From Sesamum alatum (taxonomy: Eukaryota; Streptophyta; Magnoliopsida; Lamiales; Pedaliaceae), in the NCBI GenBank assembly GCA_034509735.1, contig JACGWO010000008.1:14767864-14831863 (forward strand): DNA of 64,000 nucleotides. The letters are read 5' to 3'. A program made the position numbers and the translations under genes. Numbering within the stretch: position 1 is the first letter of the stretch; each line of letters opens with the position of its first letter. This document shows, piece by piece, positions 1 through 12,108 of this stretch. The notes below the pieces were generated by a model that saw only the letters and a program-made list of their open reading frames with translations, was not told the origin of the DNA and did no database searches.

Positions 1-1550
1 TTGGAGATTTCCGGACTGATTCGGCGAGACTGATTTCGTGGACCTACCTCCAAGCGTAGGCCCAGTCCCGAAATCGCTTCTCAGTCCGTGGGCTTTGTTT
101 GCGTAATGAACAGAAATGTAAATGCAGATAAGTGAACGTAAACAAAGTATTGCCATTTGAATTTTCACTTCTTTATTCATAAATGTTTTATCAAATACCA
201 AAGAAATTGTCTAGACATAGGTTACATATTCCTGCCAAAATTGGCTTACATGGTCACCTATTTCTAACAAGAGCAAATCTTGTTCATGCAAAAACATTAT
301 GCGAATATAAAATACAACACGTGGAATACATTCAAAATTAACGAACAAACCGATAAATGCAAGTGCAAAGTCGGGCAATAATAGACCCAACTCACAAAAA
401 TGAACATTAAACATCGTAATAAACCAAATATTCTTATCAAAATAAATTCTTCTCATTAATTCTCAAATTTAAGAATATGAAAACAAATCAACACCTGAAA
501 GCAAAACAGAGCAAATTCAACAATTGAGAATGTTTGAACCTCCAAACATCACACACTCCAGAAACAAAAAACCAAAACTTTAAACAAGAAATACAGACAC
601 AATGGCAACTCAAATAGTACAATCAAGAAAACCCTCACTACCAAATCATTAGACTCAAACCTCCTAGCGTGATCCTCAGCCACCATCGAAGCAGCATCTG
701 CTTGCTTCTACAGGACAACCCTCTTCACCTGCGCCGAAGCTGCTACCATCACGGCCGCCTCATCCTCTCCACCCCCCACTGACATGCCCACCGCAAATTG
801 GGGTGACAGAGGCGGCGACGCTTGTGAGACAACAATTTTCAAAACCTTAACCTGAACCGTTGCATTCTCCGTCGCCTATCAACCACAGGTCATTCAAAAA
901 CTGCTCAACCCCAGCAACCTCCTCTAAACAGTCGTTCTTGCCCTTCTCACTCTGCAGCCTCGCTGGAACCCCCAAAGCACAGAAACATATCTTCCGACTG
1001 CAGGCACACAAAAAGAGTAAAAGATTTGCCCCTCAAACACACTCGACTGCGTTCTTCTAGAAAATAAACCAAACAACATCATAGGAAGTAGAGATACAAA
1101 TATATAGAAATAGATACAAGTGTGCGTACTAAAAATAATTGGGCTAAGTGTTGAGATTAGAGAAGGGGTTACCAGGTAATTGGGCAAGCAACATGAAAGG
1201 CCAATAATACGATGGGTTGAAAGCTATTTTTTTTTTAGTGTTTAAGCAAGTGGTAGTATTTGGGTTTGGGGAGAAAATATTAAAGTTTATCTTTGGATTG
1301 ATGGGGGAAAAATAATGGGAGATTGGAAAGAAATTAGGGTGGAAAGAGAGCGAATGGAGAGGAGAGAGAGAAATGAGGAAGGAATATTTGAAAAATACCC
1401 TTTGGGGTTAGGGGATTGCTCTGGCTTGTCAACTGAGTCGGGATAAACTTTTGAGTTAGTAGAAATCTTGAAGGATGAAAATAGAGAACTTTTGTTCTTA
1501 TATAAATGGGATAATTACACTCCCCTCTCTTGAATTTTGGTGTAATTATA
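1..1550. other. Unassigned flank, possible coding scrap on minus strand
   Basis: No gene is recognised. On the minus strand between about 1,000 and 845 one frame reads like protein (KICFCALGVP ... EKGKNDCLEEV) and is preceded by an intron-acceptor-like TGCCTGCAG near 1,000, but stops lie on both sides and I do not recognise a family. From about 1,508 the sequence GGGATAATTACAC followed by alternating 'CCCTCTCTTGAA / TTATACATAGACC' text resembles the end of the Mutator-type MITEs found elsewhere in this window; the hAT element that follows has inserted into it. The rest is AT-rich with no supported feature. Confidence 0.3.
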
Positions 1551-1558
1551 CATAGACC

Positions 1559-2899
1559 TAGAGATGGCAACGTGGCGGGTCTAGTACGAGTCCGCCCTGA
1601 CCCGAGACCCGCCACGGTTAAATTATTCAAGCCCCATACTTAATGAGCCGCCTTGCCCCGCCATGATCAAACCCCGGCCCCACCCTGCCCCGCCACCCCG
1701 GCCCCGTTTGGCCCCGCCCCCCATGAATTATCAATATTTCTTGTGCTCATTTTTTCATTTCTTAAACACAAGAAATTAAAACATACTTTCATGCATAATA
1801 TCCCTAAATTATTACAGACAAATAAAAATACAAAATCCATCATAAACATAACCCATTAGTACTAAAATTCATAGGAACATAAAAAACAACAAGTTTGAAA
1901 TCCACAAAGCTGATATAAAAAATAACAAGTCTGAATCCACATTGTTAAACAATTTAGTATTGTAGAAAATATCCATTTTCTGGAATAATGCAATTGAAAT
2001 ACATAAAAATATTTATAGTTGAGATTGATATATGTTCACAATATGCAATAAATTTGTATATTTATAAATGTTAGTATTACATTGATGTAGCTATCATCTT
2101 ATATTGTTGAACAACATCGGTTAATGGGACCGTTAAAATTCAGATCAAACCGTTAGATATGATCAAACTTACAAAAATACATTTATGTAAAATTTTAGAC
2201 TTATTAGGTATATGGATGTTGAGATATCGTACTCGGAATAAAAGAGTAATCACTTAAGACGGTGTATCATTGAATCAGGCCATGTGATTTTAAACCGTAC
2301 TGTCTAATAGATCTAATGACACAGACTTATATATATTAAAATTTGGTATGAATCAGGTGGCTGGATTTTAAGATATCGTAATTGTTAATTAAACTTTGTG
2401 ATCTCATTATATAATAATATATATCTAAAATGAATTGTATAAGATAAAGAATATATTTATCTAAATTATTAATCTTCTCTTTAAGTAATATTATTTTACG
2501 ATTTTACAATGAATTATTATTCAAAGAATACATTAAACTAATATTTTATTTTTTTAATAAATAATAATATCAATTCAGATTTAAATAACTTAATATAGAC
2601 TATATAGTTTTCAATTGAAAATTTAAAATAATCATTAAATTTCTTATCAACTAATTTTTATTTTATTTTTATTTCTTATATAGAGTTGGGTACATGCAAA
2701 AATTATTTAGGATTTATATATAATACTATAATTTTTTACTTATAATATATATTAATAATATATAATGAAAAAGAGGCAGGGCCAGGTTTTTGATGCCCCA
2801 AACCCGCCCCGCCCCCGAAAAATTGTGCCCCAGACCCGCCCCATACGGGGGCGGGTCCGGGGCGGGTTTCTCGGGTCCAGACTGAAATTGCCATCTCTA
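1559..2899. mobile_element. hAT-type non-autonomous element (MITE-like), 1,341 bp
   Basis: The ends are inverted: TAGAGATGGCAA at the left and TTGCCATCTCTA at the right. The element is flanked by a perfect 8-bp direct repeat, CATAGACC, at 1551-1558 and 2900-2907, which is the duplication size of hAT transposons. Both ends carry GC-rich text around repeated GGCGGG/CCCGCC (about 1,575-1,725 and 2,785-2,880), in sharp contrast to the AT-rich core. There is no transposase, so it would need a partner hAT enzyme. The core from about 1,955 to 2,390 is shared with a second place in the window (60.6-62.15 kb). The host sequence is contiguous across the duplication and looks like a Mutator-type MITE end. 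Confidence 0.85.
1955..2390 (+). repeat. Dispersed repeat, copy 1 (uninterrupted)
   Basis: About 430 bp that aligns by eye with 60,610-60,749 joined to 61,866-62,150. Shared landmarks in order are GATATATGTTCACA, AATAAATTTGTATAT, TTAGTATTA, GTTAGATATGATCAAA, GAGATATCGTA, ATGTGATTTTAAA and TTTTAAGATATCGTA. The GATATCGTA motif occurs twice in each copy. It lies inside the hAT-type element here. No coding potential is seen; its class is not known to me. Confidence 0.7.
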
Positions 2900-2907
2900 C
2901 ATAGACC

Positions 2908-3268
2908 CTCTGTGATTTGAGAAATTACATCTAAATTCTTTTATTTTTATTTTCATTCAATAAATAGATCCTTTAATTAATAAAATTGACAAAATTTGTT
3001 GACATCAATAGAAAACTTGAATGAATATCCATTTTTGCCCTTGGTTGACTTATTGCAAGTCAAATAAATATAGTTTTGGTCAAACTAGTCTTATGCATTT
3101 CACACGCTTATGTGAGTTTGTTCTTATAATTAAATTAAATCATAAGATTAAATAGTGTAACTAAAACACAAAATCATCTTAAAGAAAAAAGTGCAATTTT
3201 TTATACATTTTCTTGACACTTGCAGTGTTGTGCCCAAGTTCACCACAAGTGGAACAATGTACTGTCTT
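2908..3268. other. AT-rich spacer, no gene
   Basis: Continuation of the sequence that was split by the hAT insertion (CTCTGTGATTTGAGAAATTACA), followed by AT-rich text running into the 3' end of the MuDR transposase remnant. No clear Mutator terminal repeat was found here that would match the other side of the transposase. Confidence 0.4.
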
Positions 3269-5576
3269 CTAATTCCTTTTCATCTTCTGCAACCTCTTTC
3301 TTTTCTTATTCTTCTTAATAGGTTCATCAGCCTCTCTTCTTTTTGCTTTAGGTAGCCTCCTTGCACCCCTTCTAAAGTTGGGTGGAAGTGGAGGTGTTAT
3401 GCATGTTTCAGTTTTCAACCCTTCATGACTCATAAGCTGGATTGCTAGTTTGTAGACATTCTTATATGTCTCAACATAGTAGCACTTATCTGCAAAGTCA
3501 ATAGGATCCATCATTTGATGAAAAATAGCACAACAATCATATTTGCATAGTATACCAGATAACTAGAATTTCCTACAACTACAACTTCTAGCTCCCAGGT
3601 CTACACAGTGTTGAGATCCATCAAAACATAACACTTGGTAATGTGTGTCATCTGCCTTAATTGGTATGCAATATGAGGCTTTAGCAGACTGTTTCTGGAG
3701 AATTTGTTGGATCTTAGGACAGATTTTCCCTTTCCATTTACTACAAGCCCTGTCTCTGTTTTCTTGGCATTCTCCTTATTAAATACTCTCATCCATTCCA
3801 GCATAGTCAATATAGGTTTTTCTCTTGCATCTAATATACTGGAGTTGAAAGTTTCACATACATTGTTAAAAAGCATGTCACAAGTGGATATTTCACTAAA
3901 ATGAGACCTAGAGCACTGTGTAGGTGGTTTGTCATTGAACTAGTCATATGCAGCCTGTGAGATTGTCCTCATTTCTTCCATTCTCTTCTTCCATTCACTT
4001 ACAGTGCAACCCTTTGCAGCTTTCCACAGAGCATTCTTATATGCCAACCCCTGAACCCAACATTTTTAAAATTACTGTGCAGGTGCCTAACACAGAATCC
4101 GTGTTTAGACCCTGGAAACACTTCCTCAAATGCTTACATGAGACCTTATGCTTGTCAGACATAAATGTCAAATGTTCTTGTCTGACAATGTCCAAATCAT
4201 GCTTTAGAATGATAAAAAACCTACTCCCATGTCTCTCTACACTCTGTTAACAATAGCATATTGCAATTGAAAATAGGTTATTATTAGGATCCACACCAAT
4301 TGCTGTCAACATAATACCCCCATGTGGCCCTTTTAAAATGACAACCATCCACTCCAATAATGGGCCTACACCCAGATTTAAAGCCTAATTTCAGAGCACC
4401 AAAACACACATACATCCTGCTGAACCTATTCTCTCCAGACTATTCTTCAGTACCCACAAACTAAACAGTATAACCAGGGTTTGTATTTCTAACCTCCTCT
4501 GCATAATCCCACAATCGTGTTGTACTGGTAATCAGGGCTACCCTCAATGGCCTTTAATGCTGCTCTCTTACCCCTATAGGCTTGGTCCTCAGAAACATTC
4601 ACCTTAATTCATTTATAATGTCAACCTAATCCCTTTCATGCTCCTTTTAGGGTCAGACTTAAATTTCTGTGGGTACTTATCTCTCAACCAATCAGTCTTA
4701 ATATTTTTCACATCAAAAATTTGTGGGCAAGAGTGCTGGGGATTATACAGATTTATTTGAAAGGTCTCCTCATTTGGAAACTTGATTGCATGCATTCTCC
4801 ACTCACAATCATCATTCCCACATTTTGCATACATACTTATCTTGTCATTTTTAATGAAACTGATGGTTCTCTTGTCTTGATAGCATGTGAATTGATGGCT
4901 TTTTTGAACTCCCATTTATTACTAAACCTCATCCCCAGCTCAAAAGTTGGGTCAAAAACATCTTCTAGGTTAAACAAAGGATCTATAGGCCCATCTCCCT
5001 CACCACCCTCAGAATCCCTATGCTCCTCCAGTTCACCATCTTTGTCAACTACATCAATTTCCTCCCCCTCACTAGACTCACTCTCATCCTCTTCATTTTC
5101 TACTACGTCCATGTTCCCAGTTTCAATTTCTGCTTGAGTTTGTTCATTGTTTCCATCCCCTAGTTCATAATCAGAATCTATCAATTCATCACACTCCTCC
5201 CCCATCACCACCCTCAGCACCATCTGCAACACCCTCAGTCCCTCACCACCCTCAACACCATTTGCAACACCCTTAGCCCCTTCACTACCATCTGGAACAC
5301 CCTCTTCACTAGTATCAACATAAATCACAACCCCTCTATCCACAATTTTTTTTATATTCTTTTCTAAGATCATTGGTATCAGTCAACAACTTAAAGCCTC
5401 TATTTACAATTATGTAATATCGCCTACTCTTAGTGATCCAACACTGTCACACCACATATTCAAACTCCAGCTAATGAATAATCATATTTCACTACACTAC
5501 CACCAACATATTTTGCTTCAGGAATATGCACAGGCATATCCCCATAACAAATACTCAAGGTAAGGGAATCACTGTC
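3269..5576 (-). pseudogene. MuDR/MULE transposase, frameshifted remnant
   Basis: Successive minus-strand blocks spell a Mutator-like transposase in correct order. The N-terminal block (5,576-5,420) reads ...KYVGGSVVKYDYSLAG, then NMWCDSVGSLRVGDI in another frame. An acidic D/E/S-rich linker follows (about 5,370-4,990), then the MuDR DNA-binding block with WLRDKYPQKFKSDP (4,915-4,615). Much of the DDE core (4,600-3,900) is broken into scraps. The C-terminal part has NNVCETFNSSILDAREKPI (3,876-3,780), a SWIM zinc finger with CSC and the second pair C...H (VDLGARSCSCRKF, stop, LSGILCKYD; about 3,605-3,515), and the trailing ADKCYYVETY...PPLPPNFRRG segment. At least three frameshifts and an in-frame stop make it inactive. 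Known role of the family: cut-and-paste transposition in the nucleus. No terminal inverted repeats could be paired with it. Confidence 0.85.
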
Positions 5577-6451
5577 TGGGTTTGTTTAATGAGGACAAAA
5601 AAAAAGGACAGTCACTGCAACAATACACACGAGACTGAACATTCACATTATTAAAACAAAAAAACTGGAAAGGGCACATGTAAGGGGGAGGGGGACCAGA
5701 AAAGGGGCCAACATATCATAAAGAATTCTTATACCCATAAAGAAAGCACGAAAACATGTTTTTTTTACAACAACCAAAGCAGATATATACACTAAAAAAA
5801 AAAGCAATAAATAAACTGAAAAGGCATCCCACTTACGGTAAAAAGGTGGGGGCAAACCCACATGCCTCCACAGCCGTTTCATCACCATCCTTCCGTCGTC
5901 AACGATCACCACGTCCATGAACACAACGATTTTCCTTTGATTATGCAAATGGCTGGAAAAAAATGGGATTTGGTTTTAGCAGATTAGGTTTTTTGGGGGA
6001 GGGGATCACAGGGATTTCGGGTGAGAAGGTCTGACGTTTGGTGAGAAAGAGAGATTAAGGATTAGGTATTAACATTCCCCCTCCCCCCTTTTTTTTGAGT
6101 CAGCATACTGATGTGGAATTATTTCACGTCAGTTTTTTTTTTTTAATTTGTCCATGTTGGAAAATAATGGACCAATTATATTAAAAGCCCTAATTTAAAA
6201 CACACATGTGATGGGGCACGTGTCAAATTTCGGCCATTTTTTAAATTTTTCGACGCCGGAAGGACTGAAATCACGATCTGTGTAAAAGTTAAAGGACCAA
6301 ATTTCAACCCTAAAAGCATAAAGGACAAAAACGCCAAACAACAATAGTTACAGGACGAAAAATCATTTACGCCAGAATTAATCACAACTTCTGCCATATC
6401 CTTCTTCATCATCTGTCACCTCACAATAGGGTCTCAGATTGCAATATACTT
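5577..6451. other. 5' flank of the MuDR remnant, non-coding
   Basis: On the minus strand this is upstream of the MuDR coding remnant and probably holds the element's leader and end. An open frame at 5,948-5,643 shows no recognisable domain and I leave it uncalled. Poly-purine and poly-pyrimidine runs occur near 6,080-6,150. From 6,180 to 6,380 the minus strand has the 'TTTGGTCCTTTAACTTTT ... TTGGCGTTTTTGTCC' style of text that is common in plant Mutator-type ends, but no matching left end was found. Confidence 0.35.
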
Positions 6452-6837
6452 TTAGGGTATGATTAGTATGTAGGAATATAATTAAGTGGGAATATTATGA
6501 ATTGAGGAATGAAATAAGGATAGGAAAGGAATCACGTTGAATAGAATTCCCTATGATTGGTATACACAATAAATTAGAAGGTAATAGGATTATCATTCAT
6601 TAGTTGATTCTATTCACATAATTGATAATCAGAAAATAATGATTAGTAATGGAATAAAATTTCTTTTATGAAAAATTTATCCTTTAGTATTTTTTTCTCA
6701 CACAAATATATTGATTCATATTTTATTGATATGCTGAATTCAAATATATATAACAATAGTATTTTCAAAATTACTTATAGAAGGTTATAAAGCAATTTAT
6801 AAAATATTTTATATGTTACTGAATATAATATATATTA

Positions 6838-6860
6838 TGTGTGTGTGTGTGTGTGTGTGT
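6838..6860. repeat. (TG)n microsatellite
   Basis: Uninterrupted TG dinucleotide run of 23 bases inside the left half of the PIF-type MITE. Confidence 0.95.
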
Positions 6861-7086
6861 TTTTGTGTTTTCTTGTGTGAAGAATTACTTAGTTACATAA
6901 GAAATAATTTATTAACTCAATAAAAATAAAGATAATATTTTTCTGCCAAAAATTAATGATTTGAACAACCAAATGGACTAAGCTATTTAATCATATTGTA
7001 TCTACCATTATTTCTTCAATACGCAGTGAAAGGAAATATTGAATTAATATAAATATCACACTAATATCGTTTTTTATCACCATATA

Positions 7087-8594
7087 TGTGACACCCCCCC
7101 TACGTAACTATACTTTATCATTACAAATCATTATACTCTTCGTAATTATAAGTTGTCTTATTAGATTTTTCATTTAAACTAATAAGATAAATTCTTTTTT
7201 TATCGGTACAATATAAATCTATAAATATCTTAAATAACGATAGGTATAATCAAAAGTTTATATTTACTAGGCCACAGATATACTCATGTACAAAACTCCA
7301 AAAAGAGCTTCAGACTACTATAGAATTTGAAATGCAAACCCGACAAAAGACTATAGTCATATAACTAGGACATTTGGCTTCAGATGTCACGGCTGACCCA
7401 TCTATTAAGATCCATGCACGTCTTCAAATTTGTTGTAGCTAGTCACCGTGATCTATCTCCTGAAAATATTGGCAAGGGATGAACCACCTACTCAATAAGT
7501 ATAGCTAATTGACTTATACATGTACACGCACATACATAATAAAACGAATATCATGCAATACAACAATTTATAAGAAATAGCAATATACCAACAATCATAA
7601 TATCAAATTACACATAATACTCGACTTTATTGTTTATATCCATCAGACCCTGCTTACCCATGCTGGAGTGCATCACTCAATGGTCTATGCCGACTATCAT
7701 CCCCTCAATCATAATATCTCTTTTTTTTTTTCTCGGTACCACACAACACATAGCTCGTATGATATGTTACATCATCTCCCTTGATCAATGACAGCTCATA
7801 GCTCGTCATTAATCATATCATCATAAGCTATTGCAGTATGTCCCCCAGTTAGGTAAGCCATCTCTTTATCTCAATTCACAATATTCTCATAAGATATTCT
7901 CATCACTCATCTTCATTCAACAATCAAATCCCCTTCGGTAACTTCAACGTTCAATTTCATTTAACAATCAACATAGTATACATGAACATCCATCTATGTT
8001 CCATACATCATAACCACATATAATCACATAACGACAACTTCACGGAACAACCATATAATCCAGACAAATACCCAATCATTAACAATCATGTATACCAACA
8101 ACATGTATATATATATAATCCAATTAACTATACTTACCTTTAACTCAAAAGATCATGTTAATAGGAGAATCTGCCCAGTCCTCTACTCTATGTTCACGTC
8201 CTCGTTTCGCCGTTCGAAGTTCATAATTGAATATGTGTAATGTGTGTTTAGTGTTAATGCATATATAAGTTTTAGTTCTCTTTTCTTACAAGTTAAGTAT
8301 AAATATATGTGTTGAATTTGGTGAAATGGCCACGTGTTGCAACCGTAATAATATTTCCCCTCTTTTTTTTTTTCTTTTTTCTTTTTACTAATTTTATTAA
8401 AAATTGTAATTTAGTCTAGCAACTTCTATATATATATATATATAATTTGACCACAAATATTTTATAAAGCTCCAATTTAGTCCTTTAAATTTTAATATAT
8501 TATAATTTCAACTTATAACTTATAATTAAATTAGATTTTCTTAATAATTACTAATTAGCCTCTCAATTAAGTATAAAAATCTATGGACGTCACA
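7087..8594 (-). mobile_element. Ty3/gypsy solo LTR, 1,508 bp
   Basis: It begins TGTGACACCCC and ends GGACGTCACA, so the outermost six bases are inverted (TGTGAC...GTCACA). It is flanked by the 5-bp direct repeat ATATA (7082-7086 and 8595-8599), the size produced by LTR-retrotransposon integrase. It is similar by eye along much of its length to the LTR at 12,109-13,490: both share '...GATCTATCTCCTGAAAA' text, 'GACAAGGGATGA' and 'AATAAGTATAGCTAATT', and CCAGA(T/C)A(A)G landmarks in the same order. No internal domain lies between its ends, so it is best read as the product of LTR-LTR recombination. Orientation is minus, by analogy with the PBS next to the sister LTR. Confidence 0.78.
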
Positions 8595-9387
8595 ATATAT
8601 GCACAATTATTTCTTAGAACTAAATACAAGAAATGCTTAATTTTCAATAACAATTAAAATAAATATTAAACTAATACAAGAAAAAGTATCTATATATTCC
8701 AACATGTAAGGAATAACTAATACCATATTGGGAGGGGGAATGGCTAATCCCTTATATTAGGGAATAAGAATTCTCATGGGAATGGCCCTTCCTAATAGTA
8801 ATTTATACCAAGCATATATTTAGGAAAGAGCTTGAGAATGCCCATTCCATTCATTGCTTATTCCCACCTACCAATCATGCCCTTAAAGTACTAGGATGCA
8901 TGGCACATAGTTTATCGTAGACATTCTACATGATCTCCTCGTGTAACCCCTCTAGATCGGGTACACAACTCACATCCTTATCCGATCACTCCACCTGTCC
9001 TTATTAAAAATTTGATTTCTTACCCTGATCTATTTCCTCTAATATTTATACTAAGAAAGGATCTAGTTGACCTATAATATTCCGTCACTAACTATTTCTA
9101 CTAACTATCAAGCTTAAAGGATACTCTTCCCAACATATAAGACAACAAGTAAGACACATTATCCAAGTGTACTAATCATCCAATGTATGATAATAATAGA
9201 GTTATATACAGCTAAAACCCCACTTCATCATTTCCCCTCTCATACCCCAAGATCTATCCATGAATAAGAATTCTATTAGTTAGCTCTAAAATTAACATTT
9301 GTTTTCCTTATATCTCATCAAAATAATTCCACCAAAACTATCAACCCTAAATCCATATATCCCTCGTATAATTTGGTCTTATAAAAT

Positions 9388-9640
9388 GGGTATAATGCAA
9401 TTTACCTCAAATCCCCCCCTCCCCCAAATGAAAAAAAAATATCAATTTACCTTCCTATGTTCTTTAAAATGAGCACTTTACCTCCCTAGACAGGGAGGTA
9501 AATTGGTCCATTTTTCAAAAACATGGGGAGGTAAATTGATCCATTTTAAAAAAATCCAAGGAGTAAATTGCTATTTTATTTTTATAAGGGTTAATTTGCA
9601 CATTTGTAATATCACAGGGGGGTTGCTTGCATTTTTCTCC
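9388..9640. mobile_element. Mutator-type MITE, 253 bp
   Basis: The ends are GGGTATAATGCAATTTACC and, reverse complemented, GGAGAAAAATGCAAGCAACC. A perfect 9-bp duplication TTATAAAAT flanks it (9379-9387, 9641-9649). The interior is a chain of 'GGGAGGTAAATTG' words and their complements, giving strong self-complementarity. It sits inside the decayed gypsy remnant, so it is younger than that element. Confidence 0.85.
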
Positions 9641-10249
9641 TTATAAAATTTATTGAGCACCAAAAATGTTATCTCATCTATCTAATAGATGCTACAGAAG
9701 TTTGAATCATCTCGTAAGGCATCCTAATAATATTACTTACGTAACATTTATAATTGATAACCCGTAAATTTCATGACAACCATTACACATTGACTATTAC
9801 TATTGATGGTTACTAATATCTAAACTTTGTCAGATAATCAATACCACACTTATTACATAAGTTCCTTTCCACATATCAAATATAGTATGTCTCCAAGGTT
9901 CCTTACAAAATTGAGAACCAATATCGAACCAAACTATTAATATTGTCACAACCTAAAGAAAACTACCGCAACAAGACTAGTGACATAATTTCTCAGCTTA
10001 GTACTCCGATTATAGTAAATCATGTATTGATCGATTTTCCAACAATTCCAAAAATCGTAAAATAACTGAAGTTTTTAAACCTCTATTTTGATTCAGTTGT
10101 TAACTTACACCTTAAGTTTGAAGGTCTTATCCATAACAATATATAACTTAAGTTGCAAAATTACTGACAAATAGGCGATCAACCGCTAGCTTCACATTTA
10201 TTACTCTCATTTCTAATAACGACGTCATATTATGACTCTCAAATTAGCT

Positions 10250-12000
10250 ATTGCACTCTTCCTACTCACGGCATCAGCTGCTACATTCACCCTCCAAGGA
10301 TGATAATAGATGGTACAATCATAATTTTAAATTTTAATTTAATTATTTTTAACAATTCTTTCCATATATTTTGTCTCCAGTTCAACTTTTTTTTTGTGTG
10401 TCAAAACATACCTCACAATCTTATGATCCAAATAATTCCTAAAAACTTCATTATATGTATAATTGTTGCTAATTCCAAATCATGCGTAGGTAATTTAACT
10501 AGTGGATCCTTAATTGATGAGATGCATAAGGGATCACATTTATATTTGTATACACACTCTAAACCTTATTTCAAAGCATCTGTATGCACAACGTATCCAC
10601 CACAACCAGACCATAAAACTAAAATCAGAGTTGATCATAATCTTTTTTCTAACTTATCCAAAATTTTGTTTAACACTACTTAGTCCAGTGAAACACTACC
10701 GATTCCTTATTACCTTTGTTAAGGATCGACACTTGCAGAGAATCCTCCACAAATTTCCTGTAACACCCAACTAATCCTAAGAAATTTCGGACTTTAGTGA
10801 CATTCTTTTGTATTCTTCATTCCTTAATAACTTTCACCTTTAGAAGGTCAAACCTAAGCCCATGTTTAGGTACCCCACGTCCCAAAAGTTACACCTATTT
10901 AACTTAGTATACAACTCTTTCTGTTTCAAGATCAAAATCACTATTTTCGAATGTCGTTCACAATCTCCCCTATTCCTTGAATACTCAAAGTTGTCATCTA
11001 TAATACTACCACAAGTTGACCAAGCTCTCTTGACATTAATGTTCGATTCATCAATTTCAAGAACGCCATCAATGCATTTGTTAATCTGAATGGCATCACT
11101 AAAACTCATATTAACCATAAGGAATGTGAAAGTTGTTTTAGATATATCCTTCTCTACTATCCTCAATTGCCAATAACTAGACCTCAAATCGATCTTTGAA
11201 AATATTGTAGCACCTTTGAACTGGTCTAAAATCATGAATTCTCAGTAACACATATTTATTCTTCAGTGTCACTCTATTCAATTGGTGGTAATCGATGCAC
11301 AACCTCATACTACCATCCTTCTTTTTCATAAACAACACTAGTACTCCCCATAGTAAAGTAAGTCGTTAATAAATTCTTTCTGTAATAATTATTCTATTTT
11401 ACTTTTCAAGCTTCTATATTTCTACTGGAGATATTATATTTGGCGCAATTGAAATAGGTGTTCCCCCAGATAGTCTAAAATCTACTTCTGGATGAGGTGG
11501 TAACCCAGGTAATTCTTTAAAAAATATCACGAAATTCTCTAATCACTAGAACATCTAATACACCCAGATTAACTATCATAGTATCTTTTACATTAGTTAA
11601 ATATGCCTCACAACCTTCTTAATGAAGTTTAGACAGTCACAATAGAAATACAGCTAGGAATGAATTTTCTTTCTCCCATAATTATCGTTTTCATTTCCCA
11701 TTAACTTCTACCGACACGTTCTTTGTTGATAGACAACAATAACGTGATTATGAGATAACCAGTTCATTCTCAAAATAATATCAAACTTTCTCTAAGGGTT
11801 ATCACCAACCAGATCCGCATATAGTGTAACACCATCCACTGCCACAGGATAAAATGTTACTACCATATTTATTAGTATAACCTCACCAATAGACGTAGAC
11901 ACTCACATATCATACCTTAATGGTTCTATTTTACTGTGAACAGACTCAAATAACTCTATTGGGCCAGCAACGTGATTACCTAATATCCCATCCTATATAA
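10250..12000 (-). pseudogene. Gypsy pol remnant: protease, reverse transcriptase, RNase H
   Basis: Minus-strand order is as in Ty3/gypsy pol. Protease C-terminal text TLYADLVGDNP and KFDIILRMNWLS lies near 11,830-11,740. RT starts with [17 protein letters not shown] (about 11,340-11,290) and continues with [20 protein letters not shown], where the Asp of the KIDL motif is kept (11,225-11,160). The YxDD box region is not recognisable. The RT-RNase H connection reads VTKVRNFLGLVGCYRKFVED (about 10,800-10,745), then VVHTDAL and THDLELATI (about 10,590-10,480). Several frameshifts and stops separate the blocks, so it is non-functional. Confidence 0.8.
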
Positions 12001-12091
12001 AATCCCATATATGCACTTAGATTCGTAACATATGTTTGAAGTATTCAATAATACTACCATTCACCAAATAGTCCTAGAGAATCTAATCCCT

Positions 12092-12103
12092 GCTCTGATA
12101 CCA
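12092..12103 (-). other. Primer binding site, initiator tRNA-Met type
   Basis: The minus strand reads TGGTATCAGAGC, the standard complement to the 3' end of plant initiator tRNA-Met, followed by AGGGATTAG. It lies 5 bases inside the LTR end at 12,109. This fixes the element's direction as minus and its LTR end. Confidence 0.9.
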
Positions 12104-12108
12104 CCAAA

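Larger units (their letters stand above)
6455..8882. mobile_element. PIF/Harbinger (Tourist-type) MITE split by a solo LTR
   Basis: The left end reads GGGTATGATTAGTATGTAGG and the reverse complement of the right end reads GGGCATGATTGGTAGGTGGG. Both are flanked by TTA (6452-6454 and 8883-8885), the 3-bp target duplication typical of PIF/Harbinger elements. Similarity of the two arms continues inward as repeated GGAAT/ATTCC words for roughly 130 bp. No transposase is present. The element is interrupted at 7,087-8,594 by a solo LTR; without it and one TSD copy, the MITE would be about 915 bp. Confidence 0.8.

Noticed and set aside
211..456. 81-codon minus-strand open frame
   Set aside because: AT-rich chance frame with no domain or start context.
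5643..5948. Hydrophobic 101-codon minus-strand frame
   Set aside because: No family signature; lies in the leader of the MuDR remnant and has runs of low complexity.
10300..10774. Plus-strand open frames in the gypsy pol region
   Set aside because: Complement of RNase H and RT remnants on the minus strand.
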